Origin: Orthonyx spaldingii | Lineage: Eukaryota; Chordata; Aves; Passeriformes; Orthonychidae | Assembly (NCBI GenBank): GCA_013397795.1 | Contig: VZTJ01000300.1 | Span: 1,041,378 to 1,105,377, forward strand | Direction of reading: 5' to 3' | Length of the DNA: 64,000 nucleotides | Part shown: one piece after another, positions 10,441 through 23,900 of the stretch | Position numbering within the stretch: position 1 is the first letter of the stretch | Layout: the number at the start of each line of letters is the position of its first letter | The notes under the pieces: model-generated | Database searches by the model: none | Seen by the model: only the letters and a program-made list of their open reading frames with translations | What the model was told of the DNA's origin: nothing | Position numbers and translations under genes: made by a program

Positions 10441-13400
10441 TTCTGCAGTATGAGGAACTATGTTAATGGAATAGATAATGTGTAGAAATACTCATAGTTA
10501 GAAATAAGCTTCAGCCTTCACACTTAAAATCCTGCATCATATTCGATAGAAGGATTTTTAAATATTGTTATTATGATGTTCTGGTACAAGTAAGACAATG
10601 CATAGCTGACTTGACATTAAAAATTTTTGAAATCTTAGCATATCTACATTTCCAAAACAAACAACTCACTTTGAAAAGTATAAAATAATTTCAAAATCTG
10701 CAGTTCTAATAATAAAAGGCACTCATAAATCACCTGTGTGTTGCCACCATCCGAGCTGCTTTTGGTTTCTGCCTACCCACTCAACAAATTCTAATTTTTC
10801 ATAATGCTTATGTTATTCCTACTACTTCTCCAGTTGTGAATGAATATATTACACTAAAGTACAAAAATAATTAATTCATATTAGTTGGCCAGATTTCATT
10901 TCCTCGATGGACTCTTCCACAACTCAGACTTCCCATCTCTGGGACACTCTCTTGAACTAAAATTGTGCTCCATGCATAATGATATGCAAAGTAGGTCAAG
11001 TTTCCAACATGCAGCTACAGCCATCCTTAACTTCACCTCAATGGATACTGCTCACATGGTGAAAACTAAACACACATAGAAATGTTTACAGAATTGGGGC
11101 TGAAAGTAGCAAAGTCTTCCTGCCTTGGATGGATTTTCTCCATAACACAAATTATTTACACAGAAATTTAACAGCAAGGGATAATTGAAAATATTTTGTC
11201 TACCTTTCAACAAAACACCATGGAGAAAATACCTTCCCAGCAGCTGTTATTGGTAGAGCAGAAGGGGACAAAAGAAGGAAGCAGCTTCTCCCTCAGTCAG
11301 TAACAGCCTGCACTGGTGCTGCACTACTGCCAAGTAACAAACCAGCTCACAAAACACAGCTCACAACTGCCCACTTTTTCTAGTACCACATTCCCCAGCC
11401 CAGAAACACAAAAGGTATCCTCCCTTCTCCCTCCCCTCCTTCCCACAGAACTTACAATCCTGGCTGGGTCCTTGACTGCTGGCCTGCCACAACCACAGAA
11501 GAGGGGACACAATTTGCCTCTGTCTCAGTATTTTGCCGTTATTTTAATTTGATGGCATTTTAATAATATGGAGTGGTTAAACTCCTCAGACTGCCATCTG
11601 AAATGTTGGTGACTAAGGGTTCTGTTCTGGGGAGGGTTTTTTTGGTTTTGTTTTTTCAAAAATTTGTCTTCTTTACTGGTTTAAACATTTCTTTCAATTA
11701 CCTTTCTCATTAAGCAATAGAAAGGTATGCCCAAGGTTAGCATTACAGGGTTGGGTTTTTTTTTAAATTAACTTAGGAAATGTTTACAGTGTTCATCAAA
11801 GGAGCCCATGTTCCTGGAAGTTGGAATTAAAAGGAAAAACATGCTAAGCAAAAAGAGAGCACTTTAGAATCAATATGGTCACACACCTCCCCCCCCCCCC
11901 CAAGATCCCCAACTCGTGCAGTCAGCAAGCAATCATTTCTTTAGTATGGCAATTTTCCACTTAAGCACTGAAACCTCAACCTCGATTGTAAAGCAGTGTG
12001 CAGGGGGCCATAGCTTCTGCCTTTGCCTTTCTTGTCCTTTGCAGAATTTAGAGTCGCAAAGGAAATTTGTCATGTTATGTTTTTTAATGTACAAAAAGTG
12101 GGGAGAGTTGAGTGTGGAATTAGGAATGTATTAGATTTGAATGCACACTTCTATCACAGCCACACATGATGAACCTTTTATAGAACATCCTCCACAGTCG
12201 TGTTCAGCACAGGGAGCAATTCCTGAAAAACAACACAGAATTCTCTGACACTCTTCCTAAGGTTCTGGGTCAAAGGAAGAGAAACAGGGATTTGTCAAGG
12301 CCTATTTAATGAGTCTGAGAAAGGAAAACACTAAAATCTGTGGTTTAAATGTAGTACACTTAACCAAATCCTTCTTTCAATTCTAAAAAACTCATCCCTC
12401 TCCTATACAGTATTTGGCACACTTGTTTTCCAAGAGTGAGATTCAAACTTTTCAAAGCCCTTACATAAGGAACTTGCTTCTTTTTGTTCAAAAAATTAAT
12501 GAATGATACAAATCCTTTGATTTAGAGAGAAGCTTTATTTTATGGAGAATATTAAGAGATTTTACTGTTGATATTTCCACATTAATATACATTATTTATC
12601 TCCACAGGGTGGCGAAAAAGAGAAAATTGCAAAGACTTACTGGGTGGCAGGAAGTGGGATTCACTATAATCAACAGCAGCAGGGGACTCTTTGAGGTTGT
12701 GTTGCAAGATATATTCAAGATTTTAGCAGAAAGAAAATAATTGCATTTAATATTGTGCTGGTGGGAAATAACACATGTTCAATCTTTTCCAGCTTTTACA
12801 CTTACATTTAGATTTAGACTCTTGCCCTTTCCATGCAGAGATACTACTCCTTAAAATCTGGATTTATTTTTTTTTTAATTATTATTTTTAAGCACATTTA
12901 TGCAGAGAATATCCTGTTATTACCCAGCTAGAGTTTTATGTTACTGGCAAATTTTACTTCAAAAATTTACTAAGGTTTCATGAACATACTCAGTGGACTA
13001 AATAAATAGCTCCATGCTCAATAAGCAAGATGTTGCCAAAACACAGTGAAGTTTCCAGCACTGTTTTACTTTAGATTTTTTTTAATGTAAAACCCAAAGA
13101 TTATGTATTTTCTCAGGTGTTTACTTTATAATTTCTTTCTGGTTCAAATCACTACACTTCTTAGAAATTCAGAACTTCTTAAAAATTGGTGTAGTTCTAT
13201 CTGTGTAAAGAGTAACTAATAAGTTGAAATACTTGCAGCTAGCTAATACAAAAAAGCTGACAGTCATATAAAGGTTTTCCACACTTAAAGGGAATAAAAA
13301 TTTGTACATATGATAATTGAGCCTCAATCCTAGTTTATAGCTCATAAAAGTTCAGGAAATTAAAAGTAGCTGTCTAGTTTAAGCCAATTGTGCAGAATTC

Positions 13401-14113
13401 CTTTTTAATCAACTACATACATACTGAGAGGTATCACCATAGCACATTTCAATATTTCCCAGTTTGCCCATGAAGTAGAAGAGAAACTGGCACTGGAGAA
13501 GTCTGTCCCTTTCTCCCACCTTAAAAAGGACCTAGAAACAATTAATTTAGACTAGATACCAGTATTTTTGAAACTAAGACAAGTGAGATGAATTGCAACT
13601 TGCACAATACTTGCAACTCTTGTCTAGTCTTACGATTTACCTTTAGTCATTCCTTGCTTTGTGCTACTCCAAAATGGGTATCTCAGGGAGTATCATCTGT
13701 GTAAAAGGCTAAAGGGACAGTCATCACTTACACCATAGGCCAATAGAATCAGCCTGTTCCTTCCCTAGGAATTTAGTTGCACACTTCAGGGAACCATATG
13801 AAATTATTTTTCAATGAAAATCTGTTAAAGCTGTAATTTTGTTTTCATAACCCTATTGCTTTATTGGTTTTCTCTGTAAATACAAATGGAATGACATGTA
13901 TATATGTGTAAAAACACATAATGGATTTCTGGAATATGAAAGATGCCAGACCTGGACTTCATATTGACAGGAGCTTGCAGGTGACTACCAAAAGACTGAA
14001 ACTGGGAATTGTGTGTGGAAGAAGGAGGTGGGGGCAGAACAATTTTCCATTCAAGAACAGTCCTCTTGAAAGTCGTGTCAAGGCTAAACAGGTTAGTTCA
14101 TTTGTAAAATGTA
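10441..14113. other. Intergenic DNA, no gene seen
   Basis: The stretch is AT-rich with scattered short frames and no exon-like structures. It contains a run of 14 C at about 11888-11902 and several T-runs near 11640, 11760 and 12868. No transposon was identified with confidence. Confidence 0.6.
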
Positions 14114-14142
14114 ATATACATATATATATATATATATATATA
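14114..14142. repeat. (TA)n microsatellite
   Basis: An uninterrupted alternating TA tract of about 25 bases follows 'atac' units. It is simple sequence, probably length-variable, with no gene context. Confidence 0.9.
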
Positions 14143-14279
14143 CTTCACAAGCTGCAATTCCATGGTTACTTTATATGGCTTAATGACTGGCATTTACTTT
14201 TTGACTTTTTTTACTTTTTTAAAAAAATATTTACTTTTCTTGCTCCATCCTCACTGCCAGCAGTAACATTACATGGCTC

Positions 14280-14900
14280 CATGTTCAGTCAGCTGAAGCA
14301 ACTGCTGTGGTTTTGGGGGGCAGGGAGAAGGGGTCTGTTGTGATTTGGAAGAGTGCAGCTACACAACAGCTGGTGCTGGCCCCAGAGGGAACAGCGGCAG
14401 GGAATGGGTGCTGGTGTGGAGATCAGCCCAGAGAAAGAACTGCAGCCTGCGGGTGGAATCCGATGGCACCGTAAACCTACAAAGAATTCAGGTCGTGAGA
14501 GCCTCATCTGCCAACGAAGGCTTTCTATTCTTTCCCTTGCCTCAGCACTAACACCCACGTAAGTGTGCAGGAGCCAACCCAGGGAGGCTGCTCGTCTGTA
14601 AGCTAACCCCGCAAAAGTGAAGTGAAAAAANNNNNNNNNNNNNNNNNNNNNNNNNNNNNNNAAAAAAAAAAAAAAAGAACAACGAAACAAAAAAACTTTT
14701 CAGCCAGATCTGCTCCAAGGAGCAATTCACAGAAGGATCAGACAAGAGCCAGTGCCAGCACAGTGCTGAAGGTGGAAACACAGAGCCAGAGCCAATAGAG
14801 GAGAGGACAAGGCAGCCCAAACTTAGATCAACTCCAGCTGTGATGGACCCTGAACCGGAGCCAGCCTGACCACTTAGAAGCTTCCTAAAACCCCTGCACT
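14280..14900. other. GC-richer block interrupted by an assembly gap
   Basis: This block has clearly higher GC than its surroundings. It is split by poly(A), 31 Ns and poly(A) (gap at 14631-14661). Open but domain-free frames occur on both sides, including one on the plus strand that ends in a Pro-Glu repeat (PEPEPA) just before a stop near 14869. I recognise no protein. It could be an old retrocopy, a noncoding RNA exon, or a transposable element with an A-rich tail. Confidence 0.25.
14631..14661. other. Assembly gap (31 N) in a poly(A) tract
   Basis: Thirty-one Ns lie between six A on the left and fifteen A on the right. The gap evidently fell in a long homopolymer, so the true A-tract length is unknown. 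The minus-strand poly(T) reading frames across it are artefacts. Confidence 0.95.
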
Positions 14901-17900
14901 TTCTCTAAAAACACTGAGATAGAATAAATAAGTATACCGAGTTTAAAGTACCAAGATACCAGAGAAATAAAATCGGGATTTTTATTTAAAATCTGAATGG
15001 GTCAAGAAGAAATAAAAAGCCCTCATGGTCTTAAAGCTATGTAGCAGAGTTTCTGTAGGATGTAACAAGCCAGGAAAAATCCTTCCTGAGCTACACAGAT
15101 CACGCCTGTGAGTAAATTTCTCCTGTACCTCATTGTATAGATAAGACGATAAGGCAGAGGCTGTTTGAAGGACCGAAAAAGACTGAGACCAAGAACAGTA
15201 GGAGATAGCATTTGGAAAATTATTAGTATGGAAGACAGAACGTTTTTTCTCTGTGCAAATATCTAAATTCTGCCATCCCACACCTATAAAATATGAATAT
15301 TTTCTTACTTAAGGATATGTGAGTTTTAGAACAAACAGACTCATCTGGCTAACATTTGTAAGGGCAACTACATACACATAATGAAGTGTTGGAAAACTGA
15401 ATTTAAAGGAAAGGAGGAAAATACTTAGGAGATATAAAGTTGAGAACAAGATTTCTAATACTACATTCACACTGTAAATAAAAGAGAAAAAGTCTAATAT
15501 GTTGACTACAGTAACAATATTAAGAAAAAAAGTCTCTGTAAAAGATCGATTTGGAAATTGCAGGCAAAAACTGCAGGGAAGCTACAAAGGATTGGTGTAT
15601 TAATTCCTAAAATAGAATAGGCTATTTGGAAGTACATAAATAAATAGATATTAGTCAGTAGGTTTAGCTTTCCCATTGAAGATTGTACTAGTTAGGAGGA
15701 AGATAAAATCTGTCACTGATTTAGGGGAAAACACCTTAAAAATTTTCAAAAAGTTTGTATTGACCATATACTTGCCACAAAGGCCCAGAATGAAGAATTC
15801 TAGCAGGCAACAAGGTGAAACATGGACTGTTCCCAGATACACATTGACTAGCAGGCAGGTCTTTGAATCTAACTAGGATAAACCAGTATTTCCAGAATTT
15901 TGTAATTCTGTGCTCCTACTTCCTGTCTTCTGCTGATAATTTAGGAAATTAGTATCAATTATTTGCAGACACAAAAAGAGATGTTCAAAAGTTGAGTAGC
16001 ATAGTCAGGGTATGTTAAAGGTTAACACAAACACATTCTGGAGGACAGCAGTGGAGAGCAGTATGGAAAGAGTGTAAAGGATACTTCAAGGAGAAAGTGC
16101 TGGAAATCAGCTGTCAGATGAATTCAAAGGAGAAAAACAAGTAAAAGTAATTCACGTGCAACAATACCTTTTTCAGATTTGGAGAATTATTGGATGACAG
16201 TTTTCCAGAAATAAAAGTTTCTCAGAAATAAAAGTTTTGTGTGTGATGTCCTCTAGTCCTGTGTACAGACATTGAGGAGAAGGAAGGTAAGGAACTCAAT
16301 TTTTAAAGCTTTGATTCCTGGCCTGCCCTGGCTAAGATAATAAAAGCAAGGTTTGGTTAATCCAATTTGGATGTATATTGATTTGTTGTTAGCAGCATTG
16401 CTCTGCTGTACTTTCTATCTTCTTGAGCAAGCAGAAAGTAACCTGAGAGAGAGAAGGGAGAGAGACATGGCATGGGGAAGAATAGAATGGCATCCCCGAG
16501 GCTGGGAAAATGTAACATGGACTTTGGTGATACAGCTACAAAAACACCTGTAAATCCCACATCTTTCTGCTCAGCCTTGTTTCTACACATTTGGTAGCAG
16601 TCCTCAAAACAGGATTTTTGTTAGTCAAGCAGCTCAAGTCTGTTGAACTCAAACTGCCTGTAGGAGTACAGCTCAAAGATTCAGCCACCCTTGGTGGATA
16701 GGCTTAATTAGAGTCAACATCTGATTCATTAGATGCAACACACTTCCTTAGGGAATTTGTCAGAAACAAGACATTTTTAATTGTTATAAAAACAAACAAA
16801 CAAAACCCAACAAAACAAAACAAAAAACAATGAAGCGGAAGCTTCTTCTTAACAGTAAACATATGAATAAGAATACCAGGACCACAGAATGTCTTTCCTA
16901 TGTACATTAGTTTAGCCTAGAAATTACAACTCTTGTCTAAGCCAGTCTCCACAGAGTGGAGTGCCCAGATTTTAACCAAAATTCTCTTTGATCAGTATGT
17001 GTAGATATACAACTGTGTACCTTTGAGGGCAGCCTGGAAGTGCTGTCGTCAAAGCAGATGACCCAGGCAATGTTTGGCAATTATCCCATGCTGTGTGCCA
17101 CAGGGCTGTTCAATCCAGCATGCTTCCTCACAGCCCTGCCATCACAACAAATTATGATATAAACACAGGAAACTTTACCATAATACAGTTATGAACTAAA
17201 CACCTTAGACACTAGAGCACATATAGTATTCCAAAACAGTAACACATTTCTTACCTTAAAAGGTTATTACAAGCGGGCAGAGGCCACTGGTCTCCTTTCG
17301 TAATGAGTTCATGATATCAAATGTTCTCTTTATTGAATGTTGCTCACTGGGAAAATTCACGGGTAGTCAGGGATCTCTTAAAACCTGCTGGATTGTCACT
17401 CGCCTCCTGTAATACCTTGAGAAATATGTCCTTGCCTGATTAGATGTTTTGGTACCGTAAAAAGGAAGTAATAACCTCCCACCCCAAAACAGAGTGAATT
17501 TAAGATCTGCAAATGCATATCAGTGCAGCAAATATAAATTGCCTTATTTTAGTATTATAAAAACTTTAAAGTAGTTAACCAACACACCAGGACTCTAGAA
17601 ACTAAGATTGCTTTTTTTTTCTTAACAGACTGAAGCCATCTTCAACTCATCCAAAATCTTAGCTCTCCTGTGGAAAGACAGATAAAAGGTTAAATCCGTA
17701 GAGAACAAAGAGAAATCCAAACAAATTCCTCCATCCTAAATTGTCACCGGAATTACAAATCAACTAATTACGATGCAAGAATATGAACTGGGTTGCTTAT
17801 AGGACAGTGTGCAAATTTAAAACTACTCTATATTGAAGGTTGTTTTTTTATTCACACTGTCCTGGACTAGAAACTCTTTTCCTGCACAACTATTACAAGA

Positions 17901-20900
17901 ACCTGCAAGTATATGTACACTCTGTGTTTTTCTCAGGAATTACAGAGATGGATATTTGAAGTTAAGAATTCTTAATTAAATTATAAATTGTTACATATTA
18001 TCTTTTGGTGTCTTTCTTACAATTTTAAAGTTGTTTTAAAAATACACTACTTACCTATTTACACGTTGAAAAGTTGTACTTTAAAATGGAAACAGTTATG
18101 GTTTCAATCTGTTACTCATAACATACAAAAATAACAGATATACATAATTCCAGTAGGCACTGTAATTTATTATTTTAGCGTTGACCAAGAAAAACATTTT
18201 CAAGCAATTTTTTTTTTTATCAGAAGTTTATGAACTAAGGTTGGAAAGATGGTTCTATAAGCCAAGTAAACAATTTCACTATCAATGACTTTCTCCCTTG
18301 CTTCCAAATATCTATTGCACGCAGAGACTTCATTAAAGCAGATTGCAAAAAAAAAAAATAAATTGTGCAACAATATTTGCCTTTCATGTTGCGGCTTTAA
18401 TTTACTTCAATATGTTATCTCACACTCCCAAATAAGTAACCTTAAATTTAGAATTCCTTACTTTTTTTACCAACAAAAAAAAAATAAAGAACTTAAAAAA
18501 TAATTGTTCTTTTAATATTATTAATACCAATTTTAGTAATAAAAAATTAATTATATTGTTATCCAAGAACAACAAAATCACCATCAAAGACAAAAAGAGC
18601 CACTGTCTGTATGTTAATTCCATTACACATGTAGAAGATTGTTATCCCTGTTCAACTGCTCAACAGTCAGATTTCATTTTTATCAGCACAACAAAATAAA
18701 TTCTGTCACTTTTAGCTGTGACACAAAACGACCAAAGACTAGAAAACCCAACTCACAACTGCATCCCATTGTACGAGGCACTACTCATAGACAGAAGATA
18801 CACAGTGAAAGGCAGATTCTATCCTGGAAAGTCCAAAGTCTAACAGACAAGAGAAACAGAAGGCTTGAGGAAAGAATGTAATGCCTAAATAAAGGTGTGG
18901 AATGTGAGGAAAAGAGAAGGTAAGAAAATGGCTGTATGGTCACAATCATTACATTACATACACATACATTTGCATTCCTACAGATATATATATATACACA
19001 CACATACATATATATGTATGTATATTTATATACATGGAGACACAGGAAGACAAATACATACATAGAATATACACATTAATGGTTTTGCTTCCTGAAAAAA
19101 ATCCAAATATTTTGAAAAAGCAGAAAAACACCTTGCTTGATCACACTCATTACCTGTTAATGAGCTGCTAGTTAAGACTTAGCAAAACGTATGGTAGCAA
19201 ATTTTACTGTAGATTTTTTTCCCAAGAAAAACCTTCGTTCAGCAGATTTCCAATCATACAAACTAAATATTTTTGTTCTATCTGAATAAGAGATATATCT
19301 TTTTGTATAAGCATCTTAACATTTATAATCTCAAAGCAAAAACAATTCACAGCTTTCTAACATTTACAAGTGAAATTAGTGCCTATTATAAGAGAAGCTA
19401 ATAGGGACCAGCAAAGTAAAAAACAAAAGCAAAAAGGATTTTTTTCATGGTCTGACACACCTTTTCCTACGTCAGACTGTGCAATGCTCTCTTTCATTGG
19501 CTGTTTCTCTAATACTAATCCTTGCCTCCATGACAGAAGACACGAGTTTTGTGGCGGTCAAAGCAAAACTGATCAGTAGCACAAGACATATGCTCAGAGA
19601 AGGGCAAAACACGCATGGAAATAGGGAAGTCAGAGCCCACTCCAAGATCCAGCACCACCTTTGAACAGGACTTCAGACAAAGCTCCCCTGCTTGCCTTGG
19701 TGTTGTAATCCTTGACCAACATCTCTGTCCCATTTGAAACATGCACAGGTATCACCATTACAGTCACCAAGCTGCTGCTGAGGCCACAAAGCGATAGTTT
19801 TAAATAAAGGCAATACTGTTGAGCAGAGATGCTAAACAAGATAAACGATGTATTCTGCTGAGCTCCACAGAGATGTACTACAGCCACGAAAACCCTGAAA
19901 GAATTCTGCACCTGCCTAAGTTCAGAACAATCTTTCAACAAAAGGTAAGGGTTTGTTTTAGGTATAACATATCCTTTTTCTTCTGCTGTATTTCTGCAAG
20001 CATAACTGCCCACCATTTTACTTTAACTATCACCAAATTATATATTTTGTTGTTTTGTCCAGCAGAGATTTTGTCATTATTATTGCTGCCTAAGGACACC
20101 AGCCAGAACAATAAACAGCTCCAAATAAGTTCCCCTTACACAGCTTTGGATGTGCTAAAAGCTTACCTGCTAAAGTCTGATCACACATGAATTGTGTTTA
20201 AACTTTGTCAGTCCTTAAAACAGAAAGTTTTCATTTATCCTCACAGAAACATGAGGAAATATAGACTTAAAGCTTTATTTAAAAATAAAAAAGACGCATC
20301 ACTTAAACACAGAACTAAATGCTGTATTTCTCAGTGGCAGTCAAAGAGAACACTAAATGCTCATTTAAAACAAAAAGTATATATGAAATATATACATGAA
20401 ATGTAATGCATAGACTTGTCAAACAGAAGGAACATTATAACAGCAGATCCAGGGCTGTTCCTTTTTTACTATCACTAGTCCACAGTTCTCCTGTTTTGAA
20501 TTAACAAGACTGCTGCCACTGGCAAGTCTCTTTGCATTTGACATGAAAATTAACAGAAGACTAATATTAGGAATATTATAAACATCCTTCTAGAAGCATA
20601 TCACAGGGGTTTTTTCAATATGCAAAATCTTTTCCTCCTGAATACCAAGGAGAAAACAGACATTCATTATCTAAGTTCCTCTTTAAAACTCTAATTCCCC
20701 CATATTTCTCAGTTTTAGGACAGCTGGCCATCAATAGGAAGCAGAGGGTTGAAACTGTTAAAATAATTGACAGGACACTGTGCAGACTCCCAAAGGTTTT
20801 CTGGAATGGGTGTCTCCTAAATCAAATATTAGAGCATTTCCCTGAGTTTATAACTTGCGTGATACAGCCTGATGGTTGGTTCATTATGGTAATTTTCCTT

Positions 20901-23900
20901 CTCTTCTGCTCTCAAGTTCCTTTTTTCTCTTTGGTACACACTTGGGTGTATTCCTGTTCTTATTACACAGAATTTATTGTAAGAGCTTATCCAAGAAATA
21001 TTTCATGGTAAGAGATTATTCAATAAACACTTTTTCAAATGTCCCAGAATAAGCTACATAGCTCACAAAGCACCCAAATAAATGGTTATTGCATTGAAGC
21101 ATCTTTTACACTGTCTAAAGTTGTTTGAGCAGCTGAAAATGCAGAGAGCAGCCTATACTGGTCCATCTCAAACACAACTGCTTAAGCAGCATGTCTTCAC
21201 TGTGGTTTCCAGACTCATAAACCCAAGATTCCTGGGAGACATCACCTTTTTGGAAGAGCAGCATTGCCCTTTATGGAATATTTTTCACATTCTAACACTT
21301 AGTGGAGCCATATTGTACCTTTCAAGGTAACTACATGCACCTTTCAAAAATAATAAAATACATCTTGTAACAGCCCACTGAGTGCTGGCAACACACTATT
21401 GCTGTATCTACATGTGCTATACCTACAGAGAAACAGAGATAGAAAACAAGGATTTGATTTACCCCCCACAAAAAAAACATCTGTCACACAACTGCAGGGA
21501 ATACTCTGACCTCTCAAGTCCTTATGCCTTAACCACTTGACCAACACAGACACCCCCACACACTCCTTAGTAACTATTTCCTAAGAATTAAACGCAGCAC
21601 GGTTGCAAAACTGTAGCATAGATAGACTGAAATAATTCTTCAGCTGTTCGTACTTACAGATATAAACAGTACACAGCTCATAATCCACCTGCAGTTTTCA
21701 GAAGGTTTTGATGTCAATGCTGTTCAAACACATCCTCTAAAATGTTGAGTCTATAATCCCCCAATATGTGTCAGATAAAGGATTTCTTATTGATTTGAGG
21801 TCAGGATTTCAGCATAATGAAACTCATGCAAACTTAAGGCTTTTTATGTTGTTTCTTTTCCTTTGTCTGGCTACTCCCTTTCCACTTTTAAACATGCAAT
21901 CTGTGATCCACGAGACTTAGGAAAAAATCCAAAACTGTTTTCTTTGTAATTCAGTACATCCAGATAAAACCATGCCAGAAGGTTATTATTGATGCCTTGT
22001 TTGCTCATGCTATACTCACAATCTATTGTATGTAATCCCTGGATGTTCTGAAGAATCATTGCTAGAATTAAGGAACCTTTGTTTGAACTTAACGTTTTGG
22101 TGAGTGAAAGGCATCTGTTCATAGAAGACAAGCTTGGAAAAAACCTGCAGAAAACTGTATTTCCTTACTGCTACTACTTTTGCAAACTAGCCACAAAAAA
22201 TACCATCCTGGGTAACCTCAACAAATTGGTTCACGTACCTAAGGTTAGTATTCACAGTGTTTTCCTGGGACACATCTTGCCCTCCTTAACATATCCGGTG
22301 TTGCATCATTAACTCATTAAGTTTATTTAAAAACCCATCTCCCTATTTGCGTGATAGGCTGCAGCTAACAGTCTGTTTTGTAAACTGAGCAAGTTTATTC
22401 TTGGTCTGTGTTCATGCAATGCTGAAGATTTGTCTACATACAAAAGTTATGCCTAATTACACTGATTTAATTTAATCAGCTCAAGCCCTGTACTGTGATG
22501 AGATCATAAGGTTGCTTTGTACATATGAAGTTCCTCATTGGGGAAGACGGACACAACCCTTCTACATTACTGAAGTTGCATCCACGTGCTGGCTACACCT
22601 GCAAAAATTACTTCAATAAAACATAACATGCACAGCCAAAGTGTTTACACTGCTTCAGAACCTGTATTTCGAACCCAACACACTTCTGAAAGAGTGCACG
22701 GCCCTTAGAAATTCTGGTAAGAGATTTTCCTAGGAATTAAAATACTCATTTTTGATGTGTATTATTTGGGAGCTGATGGAAAGTTTCAGATATGATAGTC
22801 CATCTCTGGTCCGAGTTCTGGCAGAACCAACTTCCTGAGCTTCTATGGCATCCAAATAGCTGAGAAGGTGCTGCAGTTTTCACTCTGAAAATCCATAACT
22901 TTGGGTGTTTTTAAATAGCATTCAGGATGCATTTCTATTTGTTGCTTAGAAAACTGAAAAACTTAAGTTGCAAGGTCACCTGACCTAGTAAATACTCAAA
23001 ATTTTTAAAAGTGCTAAAAATATTTCAGAATTTTTTTCAACTTAGGATGAGATTTTTTTCAGTAGACTGCAAAATGCAATGGCTCTTTCTTACATGGTAG
23101 CACTGAACTATAAAAACAAGGTGAAACATTAATAATTTAAAATTTTATTAAGAATCTAGTAAGAATCTTTAATCATTGACAACACTGCAATTTTTATAAC
23201 TGAGCAGAAATCTCCATTCTAGGGCACTAGGACCTGAGGAAAATAAAATTTAAGTATTACAAAGCCTTAGCATATGTAGTTTCATTAATGGAGTTTCAAC
23301 AGATATAAAATGTTTTAATAAACATATTGCTCTGTAAGCAGTGGAAATATTCATAGTGTGGCTACCATGTGACTTGTGCTGCAAAGCAATCCTTTCCTTC
23401 AATAGTATAAAAACGTTATTAACTCCATGGATATGAGGACAGAAACATTTTAAATGCTAACAGACTGTAAAAGCAGTATGTTATAGACTCTTGGATTACT
23501 GGGGACAAGGTTATGGAATATCCTATATGAGTTTTCAGTGCTGGATAAATAACATCATTTGCGTGTGGAAATTTTTAGGTATAATATTTATTTCCTCACA
23601 ACATTCCTGTAGATTCACAGAGACAAAAACACAACAAAAAGTAAGAGTTTTATATATATACACATATACATGCAAATCACAGAGTGCATGAAAAGACTGT
23701 GTTGTTACTCATGTATTATATAAAGATTATAGATGCATATTCCCTTATGAGTTGAATATCTTATGAAATTCAGTGTAAGATAATGAAAATACAGACAGAG
23801 CATTTAGGCTTCTCACTCGAATTCCTGTTATTGACCATAAAGCAAAAATAGCCTGAAATAGCCAAACCTGTCTGCAACAGACACAGCTTTTTTAACTGGA

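Noticed and set aside
13921..14343. 140-codon plus-strand frame
   Set aside because: It runs through a TA microsatellite (IYIYIYI) and poly(T) sequence, with no domain or splice support.
14663..14870. Plus-strand open frame ending in MDPEPEPA
   Set aside because: It starts inside the poly(A)/gap region, has no splice site or recognisable domain, and is short. It is kept only as part of the unexplained block finding.
22430..22560. Possible ancient amniote repeat ('gttatgcctaattacactga')
   Set aside because: Similarity to a remembered family is vague and the boundaries cannot be placed.
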